Shown piece after piece: positions 16,266 through 24,541 of a stretch of DNA of 51,119 bases. The position numbers and the translations under genes are program-made. Origin of the DNA: a virus. The stretch is taken from positions 1 through 51,119 of IMG/VR virus record IMGVR_UViG_3300037225_000040, one strand, 5' to 3'. Every line of letters starts with the position of its first letter. The first letter of the stretch is position 1. Below the pieces are notes generated by a model that saw only the letters and a program-made list of their open reading frames with translations, was not told the DNA's origin and searched no databases.

Positions 16266-16778
16266 ATGTTAATTCAACCTTTTTCTTTTAGTCCTAAAAG
16301 CAATGAACAGAAGAAAATAGTAGATTGTTACAATGCTATTAATAACATGGGTGACAATTACTATAAAGAAATTTCTATTTCTTCTGCTGATATTGTTGGT
16401 ACTTCTGCTGGACAATTTGGTCATGCTAATGGTTACCCTCTTGTTTCTGCTCCTGGTGCTGGTCAAATGTTGGAACTTACAGAATGTGTAGTTTCATATA
16501 TTTATGCTACTGCTGCATATACTGGTGGTGGTACTACTACTCTTAACTGGGCAGGAGGTACTGCTATTACTGGAACTTTAGCTGCTGCTAACTTCTGCGG
16601 TGCTGCTGCTAATAAATGTAATATGATTCCACCACTTGCTACTGGTGCTATTGCAATGCCTATTGTTCCAACTGGTATTAACTTAGTTGTTTCTAGTGCA
16701 TTTACACAGCCAGGTACTGCTGCAGGAACTGTACGTGTTAAAATAGGTTATAGGATTCATAATAATATTGGATTCTAA
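16266..16778 (+). CDS. Small beta-sandwich virion protein
   Basis: A 170-residue protein. The blocks ISISSADIVGTSAGQFGHAN, LELTECVVSYIYATAAYTGG and GTTTLNWAGGTAI resemble a small beta-sandwich protein encoded next to structural genes in many phages. Ala, Gly and Thr dominate the body. It is likely a decoration or fibre-tip protein that works with the 14758 product, from which it is separated by 32 bases. No signal peptide or membrane segment is visible. The stop overlaps the start of the holin-like gene (TAATG). Confidence 0.6.
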   Translation: MLIQPFSFSPKSNEQKKIVDCYNAINNMGDNYYKEISISSADIVGTSAGQFGHANGYPLVSAPGAGQMLELTECVVSYIYATAAYTGGGTTTLNWAGGTAITGTLAAANFCGAAANKCNMIPPLATGAIAMPIVPTGINLVVSSAFTQPGTAAGTVRVKIGYRIHNNIGF

Positions 16779-17032
16779 TGCAAGGTATTTTTAGTGATCC
16801 AGATGGTAGTTTCAGTTGGCGTAAGACTGGAACTGCCCTCTGTTTTATATTGTTTGCTTATTGTGTAATTAGTTTTACTATTACACATAAGTTTGCAGAA
16901 ATACCTAGTGGTTATGAAGTTATACTAGGTATGGTATTTACTTTTTATTTTGCAAAAAATAGCCTTAGTCAAGTTAGATTTGGTAAAGATCCTTCTTTGG
17001 ATATAGATAACTCAGATAATAGTAAAAAATAA
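16778..17032 (+). CDS. Small two-TM membrane protein, candidate holin
   Basis: An 84-residue protein with two predicted membrane segments at about residues 17-36 (TGTALCFILFAYCVISFTIT) and 44-64 (SGYEVILGMVFTFYFAKNSL), joined by a short loop and followed by a charged, Asp/Ser/Lys-rich tail. Size, two-TM topology and position directly before a predicted cell-wall hydrolase fit a holin, which forms lethal membrane lesions that release endolysin. Holins share little sequence, so this is inferred from topology and context. The start overlaps the preceding stop by one base. Confidence 0.6.
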   Translation: MQGIFSDPDGSFSWRKTGTALCFILFAYCVISFTITHKFAEIPSGYEVILGMVFTFYFAKNSLSQVRFGKDPSLDIDNSDNSKK

Positions 17033-17046
17033 GATAATAAAAAATT

Positions 17047-17622
17047 ATGGATATTAAAGATATAAAAACTGGTGATTGTTTACTTACTACTGATTATAAA
17101 GCTTTTCTTAGTAAATCTATAGTTAAAGTTATGAATCATTGGAAAAAGAAACAAAAAATAGTTTGTACTGAAGCTACTCTTTCTCATGCTGGTACTTTTG
17201 CTTGGATTGCTGGTGAACTTTATGTTTATGGTAGTATTGAATCTGGTTATAAACCTTGGTTATTTAAAGTTCACTATTCTTTTGATAATGTCAATGAAGG
17301 AGATATTGTTATGAGAAGAGTTACTCCTTTAACTCCTGAAGAAGAAAATATTGTTATTAATTATGTTCAACATCTTATTACAATATCTATAAGTTATCAG
17401 TTCTGGAACTTTATCCAATGGATAATGTTAGTGTATTTCAATGTAGATTGGTTTAAAAAAGATAGTGATGATTTTACATATTGTTATGAATCACAACATC
17501 TTGTTAGGAAACATCTTAATCCTGATAAATATGGAGATACCTATAAAACTAGTTATTTTGATCTAGTTAATGATCCTAATTATAGTGTTATATTTAGACA
17601 TGAGAAGTCCTATTCAAAGTAA
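17047..17622 (+). CDS. Permuted NlpC/P60 (YiiX-like) hydrolase, candidate endolysin
   Basis: A 191-residue protein. An N-terminal TGDCLLTTDYKAFLSKSI leads to LSHAGTFAW with H47, then YVYGSIESGYKP, and a later YCYESQHLV with C146. His before Cys is the order of circularly permuted papain-like NlpC/P60 enzymes of the YiiX type, which cleave peptidoglycan peptides or other amide/thioester bonds. The segment at residues 117-131 is hydrophobic. It lies 14 bases after the candidate holin and before a TM plus coiled-coil protein, so an endolysin role is the simplest reading. C146 and H47 as catalytic residues are inferred from the permuted-fold pattern; substrate is not known. Confidence 0.65.
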   Translation: MDIKDIKTGDCLLTTDYKAFLSKSIVKVMNHWKKKQKIVCTEATLSHAGTFAWIAGELYVYGSIESGYKPWLFKVHYSFDNVNEGDIVMRRVTPLTPEEENIVINYVQHLITISISYQFWNFIQWIMLVYFNVDWFKKDSDDFTYCYESQHLVRKHLNPDKYGDTYKTSYFDLVNDPNYSVIFRHEKSYSK

Positions 17623-17648
17623 TTATTGTAGTACCTATTGTATTTATT

Positions 17649-17963
17649 GTGAATGTTTTGTATATTCATAATATAAACACTAAACCCCTGCAAGTAATGT
17701 TTAATAAACTTAATAATATATTTAGTACTCTAAGTATAGTATCACTAAATATATATACAATTATCGAAGCTATTAAAAAAACCTTTCCTATATTCTTAGC
17801 TATTGCTTCTCTTATTCTTACTGTTACTATGATTATTGTGCAATTAAAAAAGAACAAATTAGTAGCTAAAGAATATGAACAACAAAAACTTGAATGTGAA
17901 AAAACACAACTAGAAATAGATGATCTAAAACGGAGGGCAGAACATGGTTTATCAAATGGTTAG
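17649..17963 (+). CDS. TM plus coiled-coil protein, candidate inner-membrane spanin
   Basis: A 104-residue protein. The start is uncertain: ATG 17649 or the in-frame ATG 17697, which would give 88 residues. One strong membrane segment (IKKTFPIFLAIASLILTVTM) is followed by a charged coiled-coil-like region (LVAKEYEQQKLECEKTQ, then LEIDDLKRRAEHG). A membrane anchor followed by an extended coiled coil is the topology of inner-membrane spanins, which complete lysis in Gram-negative hosts. No lipoprotein partner is visible nearby. Near the end, rare codons CGG-AGG create the Shine-Dalgarno site of the next gene, which overlaps by 20 bases. The gene ends with TAG. Confidence 0.5.
   Translation: MNVLYIHNINTKPLQVMFNKLNNIFSTLSIVSLNIYTIIEAIKKTFPIFLAIASLILTVTMIIVQLKKNKLVAKEYEQQKLECEKTQLEIDDLKRRAEHGLSNG
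17932..17937 (+). promoter_or_regulatory. Strong Shine-Dalgarno site (GGAGGG)
   Basis: GGAGGG lies 6 bases before the ATG at 17944, an ideal spacing. Other genes in the window have A/T-rich leaders and no such site, as usual in Bacteroidetes. The site is made by rare codons CGG AGG inside the upstream coding sequence. It supports 17944 as the start and suggests independent, stronger initiation of the connector gene. Confidence 0.7.
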
Positions 17964-18726
17964 TGGAAAAGAAGTTCTTGCTAGAGTAGATAATAATTTT
18001 GATATTGATTATTCTGATTGGATTACAAAAGCTCCTTTATGGATAGCTGATGCTATGGATGAAATGCAACTTCGTGTTGCTTGGGAAGAAGCTATTGCTA
18101 GTGGTAATATAGAAGATAAGATTATTCTACTTCCAGATGATTCTCCTGCTGATATAAAACATATTTTAGGTATTGAAGTTAATGGAGTTTTATTACATAG
18201 AAATAATAAAATTAATCCTGTTCGTCAACCTTCTATTACAACTCCATATAGTTCTTTTGAAAGTTATACAATAAAAAATGGTTATATTATAACATCTCTT
18301 TCTGATAGTAATACAATTACTACTTATAGATTATTTTATGAAAGACCTCAATATGATTATGATTTACTATCTCAAAGTTATATTCCTAAAGTACCTATAA
18401 ATAGTGTTATTCAAAATGCTATTGTTTGGTACATAATATATTGTATTCTTCGTAAAGGTCATAAACATCCTACTTATTCTCTTGAATCTAAAAATCCTAT
18501 TACCAATCCATTTGCGATGTGGCAACAAGAAAAAAAGAAAGCAATAAATGAAGCTGGTAGTATTGATGCAGAAGAAAGAGAATCACTTAGTAAAACAATG
18601 AGGACTCTTAATGTTTATCTTAATACTCCTAAAAAAGTTTGGTTTACTGAAGATACTATACCCCCTACTGCTGACGGTATTATAATTGGTGGAGGAACTG
18701 ATAGCGGTACAGATGAAATGTACTAA
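17944..18726 (+). CDS. P22 gp4-like tail/connector protein
   Basis: A 260-residue protein with N-terminal SGKEVLARVDNNFDIDYSDW, KAPLWIADAMDEMQLRVAW, and a helical C-terminal half (VPINSVIQNAIVWYIIYCIL; MWQQEKKKAINEAGSIDAEE). This is the layout of the crAss-like tail stabilisation/connector protein related to P22 gp4, which seals the portal and binds the tail tube. The C-terminus is Gly/Asp-rich. The start is fixed by the GGAGGG site 6 bases upstream; it overlaps the candidate spanin by 20 bases. The stop overlaps the tail-fibre start (TAATG). Assignment is from pattern and position. Confidence 0.6.
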   Translation: MVYQMVSGKEVLARVDNNFDIDYSDWITKAPLWIADAMDEMQLRVAWEEAIASGNIEDKIILLPDDSPADIKHILGIEVNGVLLHRNNKINPVRQPSITTPYSSFESYTIKNGYIITSLSDSNTITTYRLFYERPQYDYDLLSQSYIPKVPINSVIQNAIVWYIIYCILRKGHKHPTYSLESKNPITNPFAMWQQEKKKAINEAGSIDAEERESLSKTMRTLNVYLNTPKKVWFTEDTIPPTADGIIIGGGTDSGTDEMY

Positions 18727-21700
18727 TGAATACACTAAATTGGGTTAATGATAGAAGAGATCTTTTTTCACTTAATGAAGTGAATATAGGAGATCTTTTT
18801 CTTGTTATTAACGAAAATCTTATTTATAAACTTCATAATAAAGCTTCAAAATCTAAATTAGAAGGTTGGACTAAAACTAATATATTACAATATAATCCTA
18901 GTGGTAATCCGTATGTTACTTGTAATACAACTGCAACTGGACAAGAAGTTGCAGTTTTTAGTAATTCTACTAACCTTAATGGAAGTCCAAATTTAACATG
19001 GGACGGTACTACTCTTTATGTTAATGGTAATATAGTTGCACAAGGTGAAGTTTCTGCTTTTAGTGGTTCTGCACCATTAAATTGGTGGGCATCTATGCCA
19101 CTTGCAACTATTTCTAGTATTGGTGGAATTCTTCTTCCTGGAGATACAAATACTTTTTTAAGAGCTGATGGTCAATGGATGAGTGTACCTCCTAGTGTTA
19201 GTTATCCTTCTGGAACTGGTATTGTAAGAGTAACAACTGGTACAGCATGGGATACTACTCTTACAGATAATTCTACAAGTTGGAATACTGCTGTTACTTG
19301 GGGTAATCATGCTTCTGTTGGTTATTGGAAAAATGGATCTGGAAATCATCCTACAACAAAGAGTGGTTACGGTATTACAGATATGCCTGGCATTAGTGGT
19401 ACTCCAAGTAATACATATATTACTAGATGGACTAATGGAGATACTTTATCAGGTGATAGTAATATAACTTGGGATGGTACTACTTTAACTGTAGTTGGAA
19501 ATATTGTAGCAAATGGAGAAATAAGTGCATTTGCTGGATCTGCTCCTAGTAACTGGTGGTCTAGTATGCCTACTGCTACTGTTAGTGCAAATGGTGGAAT
19601 TCAACTTTATGGAGTTAGTGATACTACTCATTTTCTAAGGGGTGATGGTTCATGGCAAGTAGTAACTGGTGGTAGTGGTATGACTTATCCTAGTGGTTCT
19701 GGATTTGCGATAGTTGCTAGTGGAACTTCTTGGGATACTACAATTGCTACAAATAAAATTCCTGTATTTAGTTCTGCTATTACAGGAACTCCTTCTTCTA
19801 GTACTTTTTTAAGAGGAGATGGAAGTTGGCAGACTCCCGCAAGTGGAACTATTAGTGCTTCTACTCCAACTACAGCTAATGGTTATCTTAAAGCAGTATC
19901 TTCAGCAGTAACTTTTGTAATGAGTATTGTTAATGCTGATTTAGCAAATAGTACTATATCTGGAATTAGTCTTGGAAACAATCTAAATAATTTAACTATA
20001 AATAACAGTGGTTCTGGTGGAACTTCAGGAGTTACTTATAATGGTTCATCTATATTAACAATTTCATATAATACAATAGGTGCTCAACCATCAAATGCTA
20101 ACTTAACTAGTTTAGCTAGTTTATCATATGGTGCTGCTGGTGCTTTTGTTAAAATGACAGCAACTAATACATTTGCTCTTGATTTAGTTTCTAATTATGC
20201 TACTAGTGGACATACACATACTTTAGCTTCTGCTACATTTGCTAATCAAGGAGATGTTAATTATGTACTTCATGGAAATGCTTCTGGTAATCCTAGTTGG
20301 GGATATGTAAATAAGTCTCAAATAAGTGCTGCTTGTGCTTGGACTGATGCAACTAATACTTTTGGTTCATATAATCAAAATTTTCCTTCTAGTTATCTAA
20401 GACTTTCTAATCCAGCAGGAACTTATTATTATAGTTTTGTAGGAGATGCTATTACTGCGGCTTATAATATTACATTACCATTGCTTAGTAGTAATGATAC
20501 AATGGTTACTATTGGAGCTACTCAAACTCTATTAAATAAAACTCTTAGTGCAGGTAATACTATTGCAATATATCAATCCAATTTTACCTTACTGGATGCT
20601 ACTGTTCCTACTAAAATAATGGCATTTAATTTAGCCTCAATTACTGCTGGTAATACTAGAACTATTACAGTTCCAGATAGAAATTTAACATTAGATAATT
20701 TAACAATAAATACTACAGCTTCTGCTAATGGTTATGTTAAAGTTGTAAGTAGTGCAGTAACTTTTGCTGGTAGTATTTCATCTTCTGATTTATCAACTAG
20801 ATTAAATAATTTCGATTCAATTACTTATTCTAGTCCTGGTTTTCTTAAGATGAATGGAACTAATAGTTATATATTAGATACTAATTCTTATATCACTACT
20901 GCTGGAGTTAATACATTTGGAGCATATAATCAGAATTTTCAATCTAGTTATCTTAGATTATCTAATCCTGCTGTTACTCAATATTATACATTTATTGGAG
21001 CTGCAATTAGTGCCGGATATAATATTACATTACCTTTACTTACTGCTAGTGATACAATGGTAACAGAGGCTTTTACACAAACACTTTCTGGCAAAACTCT
21101 TAAAGGATTTATAGGAGCAGATAGTACAGATTCTACTAAACATGTTGTATTTGTGCTTTCTAATATCTCTACAGGAAATAGTAGAAGTATATATTTTCCA
21201 GATAGAGATATAAGTTTAGATAATATAAGTACAAGTACAGGTTCAAGTGGTACTGGTTATCTTAAAGGAAATGGTAGTACAATTAGTTTTGATAATAGTA
21301 CTTTTTTAACTACTGCATCTGGAACTGCTTATGATAGTGCTAGTTTAAATGGACAGAGTGCTAGTTATTATGCAACTGCCTCTTCTTTATCAGGTTATTT
21401 AACAACGTCAGGAACAGCTGCTGATAGTAGTAAATTAAATGGTCAATCAGCAAGTTATTATGCAACTGCTTCTAGTTTATCTAGTTATTTAACAACATCG
21501 GCAACAGCAGCAGATAGTAGTAAACTTGGTGGTTATCCAGCTTATCAATATTCTAATGGAGATGATGGATTAATGGATAATGGTGTTGATTGGAATGCAA
21601 TAACCTATAATAATAACGAAACTATACATAGTCAAGGTTTTCATCTTCCGAATTATACTAGTCCACCTGCTACAAATTACCCATTTTGGGATTATGGACA

Positions 21701-22361
21701 ATTACTTACATTCGCTAGTCCACATAATGCAATATATTTTCCTTTTCAACTTGCAATAGGTTATACTGGAAATATGGCATTTAGAGGTCAATATCATCCT
21801 TCACCACCAACAGCTTTTACAAGTGCTTGGGTTCAGGTTATAACAAGTAATAACATAGCTAGTCAAACAGTATCAAGTGCTAGTTATGCTACAAATGCAG
21901 GAACAGCAGGGAGTTGCACTACTTCTACGGGTAGAACAGATACATCTCAATATGGTATAGTTTGGTTAGGTGGTGGAAGTGCTTCTATATTATATAGTTG
22001 TAATGGTACTACTATCCAATCTTCTACTGCTATTATCTTTGCTTCTGATTTTGCAAGAACATCTGATGGTAGATTTAAAACCCACATTCGTGAGATATCT
22101 GAACCTATTAACTCTCGTTATGTTGAATATGAGTGGATAAATCAATTAGGAACTAAATATTATGGAGTAATAGCTCAAGAATTACAACTTTATCATCCTG
22201 AACTTGTAAAAGTTGGAAGTGAGGGTAAACTAACGGTTTTATATAATGATTTATTTGCTAGAGAAATAGCCTATATAAAACCTAAATTATCCGAACATGA
22301 GATAAGAATAATGGAGTTAGAAATAAGAGTAAAAGAATTAGAAAATAGACTACATATATGA
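18726..22361 (+). CDS. Tail fibre with S74 intramolecular chaperone
   Basis: A 1211-residue fibre. The N-terminal 80 residues (LFLVINENLIYKLHNKASKS) likely attach to the tail. The shaft has repeat modules: 44 residues starting WDGTT at 92 and 249, segments starting YPSG at about 159 and 319, and 50-residue FG(S/A)YNQNF units near 545 and 730. Short LNGQSASYYATASS repeats lie near 873 and 903. Residues about 940-1060 are aromatic and irregular and may be the receptor-binding part. The C-terminal 99 residues are a Peptidase_S74 chaperone: TSDGRFKTHIREI carries the expected Ser1113-Asp1114 self-cleavage site, followed by YYGVIAQEL and a terminal coiled coil. S74 domains trimerise the fibre and then cut themselves off. 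The stop overlaps the next start (ATGA). Confidence 0.85.
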   Translation: MNTLNWVNDRRDLFSLNEVNIGDLFLVINENLIYKLHNKASKSKLEGWTKTNILQYNPSGNPYVTCNTTATGQEVAVFSNSTNLNGSPNLTWDGTTLYVNGNIVAQGEVSAFSGSAPLNWWASMPLATISSIGGILLPGDTNTFLRADGQWMSVPPSVSYPSGTGIVRVTTGTAWDTTLTDNSTSWNTAVTWGNHASVGYWKNGSGNHPTTKSGYGITDMPGISGTPSNTYITRWTNGDTLSGDSNITWDGTTLTVVGNIVANGEISAFAGSAPSNWWSSMPTATVSANGGIQLYGVSDTTHFLRGDGSWQVVTGGSGMTYPSGSGFAIVASGTSWDTTIATNKIPVFSSAITGTPSSSTFLRGDGSWQTPASGTISASTPTTANGYLKAVSSAVTFVMSIVNADLANSTISGISLGNNLNNLTINNSGSGGTSGVTYNGSSILTISYNTIGAQPSNANLTSLASLSYGAAGAFVKMTATNTFALDLVSNYATSGHTHTLASATFANQGDVNYVLHGNASGNPSWGYVNKSQISAACAWTDATNTFGSYNQNFPSSYLRLSNPAGTYYYSFVGDAITAAYNITLPLLSSNDTMVTIGATQTLLNKTLSAGNTIAIYQSNFTLLDATVPTKIMAFNLASITAGNTRTITVPDRNLTLDNLTINTTASANGYVKVVSSAVTFAGSISSSDLSTRLNNFDSITYSSPGFLKMNGTNSYILDTNSYITTAGVNTFGAYNQNFQSSYLRLSNPAVTQYYTFIGAAISAGYNITLPLLTASDTMVTEAFTQTLSGKTLKGFIGADSTDSTKHVVFVLSNISTGNSRSIYFPDRDISLDNISTSTGSSGTGYLKGNGSTISFDNSTFLTTASGTAYDSASLNGQSASYYATASSLSGYLTTSGTAADSSKLNGQSASYYATASSLSSYLTTSATAADSSKLGGYPAYQYSNGDDGLMDNGVDWNAITYNNNETIHSQGFHLPNYTSPPATNYPFWDYGQLLTFASPHNAIYFPFQLAIGYTGNMAFRGQYHPSPPTAFTSAWVQVITSNNIASQTVSSASYATNAGTAGSCTTSTGRTDTSQYGIVWLGGGSASILYSCNGTTIQSSTAIIFASDFARTSDGRFKTHIREISEPINSRYVEYEWINQLGTKYYGVIAQELQLYHPELVKVGSEGKLTVLYNDLFAREIAYIKPKLSEHEIRIMELEIRVKELENRLHI
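18999..19130 (+). repeat. Tail-fibre shaft module 1 (44 aa)
   Basis: Codes for 44 residues starting WDGTTLYVNGNIVAQGE and ending ISSIGGI. It recurs with changes at 19470-19601. This is internal duplication of a fibre shaft unit. Confidence 0.75.
19470..19601 (+). repeat. Tail-fibre shaft module 2 (44 aa)
   Basis: Second copy of the unit at 18999-19130, starting WDGTTLTVVGNIVANGE and ending VSANGGI; same length with no gap needed. Confidence 0.75.
20358..20507 (+). repeat. Tail-fibre FGSYNQNF module 1 (50 aa)
   Basis: Codes for 50 residues starting TFGSYNQNFPSSYLRLSNPA and ending SSNDTMV. A second copy lies at 20913-21062; 38 of 50 residues are identical by eye. Confidence 0.75.
20913..21062 (+). 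repeat. Tail-fibre FGAYNQNF module 2 (50 aa)
   Basis: Second copy of the 50-residue unit at 20358-20507, starting TFGAYNQNFQSSYLRLSNPA and ending TASDTMV. Confidence 0.75.
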
Positions 22362-22831
22362 CTGTAGGTATAGGTGCTATAAAACAATCAGATGTAGAGG
22401 CTGAACTAGGTATTGGAGCAAGTCATTTAAGTACTTGTTTTAGTTATGCTTTAGATTCAGAATTTGATCCTACTTATAAGGGAAATAAAGACAGACTTGG
22501 TGATTTTCAGGATTACACTTATACTGATTTTAATATTTCTCCTTCTTGGCAATATTATAGTTATTGGGGTTCTAATTGTGGCACTGGATATTTTACAATA
22601 ACAACTCATCATAATTGGTATGCTCAGGTAGATACAAGTGAAATTACAGGTGCATATGTAAGTCCTAGTAGTGGTTCTCCTGGTGTTACTAATATGTATT
22701 TTTATCCTAATAGTTACAATTGGGATTCATATGATCATACAGCACAAATAGATATTTATGATACTGATTATTCTAGTTGGCTTGGTACAGTTGGTGGAGG
22801 TTATCAATATCGATATGGACAAGGTTGTTAA
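22358..22831 (+). CDS. Tail-associated protein with BACON-like domain
   Basis: A 157-residue protein. The N-terminal 50 residues (IKQSDVEAELGIGASHL, then RLGDFQDYT) resemble the short attachment segment of small phage tail proteins. Residues about 59-135 fit a BACON-type immunoglobulin-like domain: NWYAQVDTSE, then VSPSSGSPGV as the conserved SPSSG turn, and a final strand HTAQIDIYD. BACON domains are common in Bacteroidetes surface proteins and were described in crAssphage; they are thought to bind mucin or glycans. The C-terminus is Gly/Tyr-rich, ending in Cys. Placement right after the tail fibre supports a receptor- or mucus-binding role. This is inferred from a single-domain pattern. Confidence 0.6.
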   Translation: MTVGIGAIKQSDVEAELGIGASHLSTCFSYALDSEFDPTYKGNKDRLGDFQDYTYTDFNISPSWQYYSYWGSNCGTGYFTITTHHNWYAQVDTSEITGAYVSPSSGSPGVTNMYFYPNSYNWDSYDHTAQIDIYDTDYSSWLGTVGGGYQYRYGQGC

Positions 22832-22846
22832 ATTAAATATTATAAA

Positions 22847-23146
22847 ATGAAACAAACAATTACAATTCCTGAAACTACTTTAGAACATAATGTTCCTGAA
22901 CTTACAATAGTAATAGATAATCCTTCTTCATTAAATGGAAGAGTTATAGTTGGAACTCGTGCTGTTGGTTCTACTAATAATTATATTATGGTTCCTAAAG
23001 CAGTGGATGTTAGTAGAATATTTGTTTTAGGAGAAGCAAATGGAGTTATTACTCAAAATGATTTAAGTAGTTTTAAAAAGTGTATTAAACTTATTATAAG
23101 TGATGCACTTAAAACTGATTTTAATAATACTAACGATCCTTTCTAA
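22847..23146 (+). CDS. Small tail-module protein, unknown function
   Basis: A 99-residue protein, beta-rich at the N-terminus (KQTITIPETTLEHNVPELTI) and more mixed after residue 50. No domain is recognised. It lies between the BACON-like protein and a large tail protein with 15-base and 1-base gaps, so it is probably a small tail or receptor accessory protein. The A-rich leader TATAAAATG is the typical start context in this window. Confidence 0.55.
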   Translation: MKQTITIPETTLEHNVPELTIVIDNPSSLNGRVIVGTRAVGSTNNYIMVPKAVDVSRIFVLGEANGVITQNDLSSFKKCIKLIISDALKTDFNNTNDPF

Positions 23147-23147
23147 A

Positions 23148-24317
23148 ATGTCATTCCAAAAAGTTTTATCTACTACTTATCTTGATCCTAATTTGATCAA
23201 ACAATATGCTAGTGTTCCAGATCAAGCAGATATGACCATTAGTGGTAATATTGTATGTGTAAAAATAACTACTGCTAAAATTAAAAATGCTGTTAAAGGT
23301 AGTAGTTTTTCTATTCATGATTTGTGTAATATAGATGGAACTTTTGTTAGTGGTGGTCAAGATGGTAAAATAAATGTTTGGTCAAGATATAAACCTGGTA
23401 GTCTTTCTTATGCTTCTGGACAGACACCTACACATGAATGGGATGCTGCTCCTACTTTTACTTATATTAAACCTGGTCATGGTAATGCAGGTGATTTTGC
23501 AGGATATAATCATAAAGAATGGACTAAACCTGTTTGGGGTGGATTTAGTCCTACTACATTTGAAACATATAAAGGAGTTCCTGGATATACTTCTGTTCCT
23601 GTATATAGTCCTTTTGCTAGAGGATATATGGTTCCTGTACTTGCAAGTAATAAAGAAGATGAATCTCTTTGGAATAGAGTTAAATTAAAATTAGCAAGAA
23701 GTGGAGGTTCTCTTGGTATTTATCCTGCAACTACAGGTGTATATTTAGATTTAACTACACAACCTCAAATTTATACTATTAATAATGGTGAAACTCCTGG
23801 TACTTATCAATTATATGTTCAACCATGGTATTATGATACTAATAATCAACCTCTTGCTCAATGTGAATGTGGTTATAGTTGTATGAATTATATAATACAT
23901 TCCATTCTTGATTTTCTTAATGATTATCATTTTATTTCTGGAAGTGATGGAAATATAGGTGGAACTCATGATTTTGGAGCTGGTTTAGTTTCTGCTTTTT
24001 ATCTTAGTCAATATGATGTAAAAGTTTATAATAATGGATACGGAACATCTAAATATTATAATAATGTTGCAACTTTTTATTTTAGATTACATCTTAAAGG
24101 AACTGCTGGAAATACTGGAGATGTATATTATTCTATTGGTGCGTTAAATGTTCCTTATGCTCAATATAGTCATATTGATACTCCAAATTTTGCTACATGG
24201 TATAATGTAGGTGGTACTCTTACTGGAATTACTGCTGGTGATCTATATCTTCAAATTAGTGATGATGGTGGAGCTACTTATCAGGATTGGACAAATTTAC
24301 ATTCTTATACTTGGTAA
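23148..24317 (+). CDS. Tail/receptor-module protein, unknown fold
   Basis: A 389-residue protein. The start is ATG 23148 (MSFQKVLSTTYLDPN), one base after the previous stop; the longer frame from 23100 lies inside the previous gene and is not used. The N-terminal 90 residues hold ISGNIVCVKITTAKIKNAV and INVWSRYKPGSL, a phrase like the NxWxxYKP segment seen in tail proteins of Bacteroidetes phages. The rest is Tyr/Gly/Asn-rich and beta-like, with a Cys cluster near residue 245 (CECGYSC). The C-terminus (ISDDGGATYQDW) is beta-like. It probably contributes to the receptor-binding apparatus with the fibre and BACON-like protein. Family is not firmly known. Confidence 0.6.
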   Translation: MSFQKVLSTTYLDPNLIKQYASVPDQADMTISGNIVCVKITTAKIKNAVKGSSFSIHDLCNIDGTFVSGGQDGKINVWSRYKPGSLSYASGQTPTHEWDAAPTFTYIKPGHGNAGDFAGYNHKEWTKPVWGGFSPTTFETYKGVPGYTSVPVYSPFARGYMVPVLASNKEDESLWNRVKLKLARSGGSLGIYPATTGVYLDLTTQPQIYTINNGETPGTYQLYVQPWYYDTNNQPLAQCECGYSCMNYIIHSILDFLNDYHFISGSDGNIGGTHDFGAGLVSAFYLSQYDVKVYNNGYGTSKYYNNVATFYFRLHLKGTAGNTGDVYYSIGALNVPYAQYSHIDTPNFATWYNVGGTLTGITAGDLYLQISDDGGATYQDWTNLHSYTW

Positions 24318-24355
24318 TAACAAATGTTCTATATATTAACTTAAATTAAAAGATT

Positions 24356-24541
24356 ATGGCTAATGGGATTATTTTTCTTCTTTGTGTACTCGGTGGAGTA
24401 ATTTGTTTTGCTATTGGTTATGTTCTTCGTGATCAGAAGGATAAACCTGTTTATATTCCTAATGATACTATTGAACATAGTGGTGTTACTCCTCATGTTC
24501 ATGCTCATGATTATGATGCAAGTGGTAAACTTAAAAAGTAA
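24356..24541 (+). CDS. Small single-TM protein
   Basis: A 61-residue protein with an N-terminal membrane segment (residues 3-23, NGIIFLLCVLGGVICFAIGY), a positive RDQKDK end, and a soluble tail rich in His and Asp (THVHAHD-like: TPHVHAHDYDASGKLKK). It may be a small membrane protein of lysis, superinfection exclusion or host takeover; no family is recognised. A 38-base AT-rich gap precedes it. The overlapping frame from 24408 is a shadow except for its final part, which is the next gene. Confidence 0.55.
   Translation: MANGIIFLLCVLGGVICFAIGYVLRDQKDKPVYIPNDTIEHSGVTPHVHAHDYDASGKLKK

Noticed and set aside
23100-23147. Upstream start for the 389-residue tail protein
   Set aside because: The extra 16 residues would be read inside the preceding gene in another frame. 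ATG 23148 is one base after that gene's stop and gives a sensible N-terminus.
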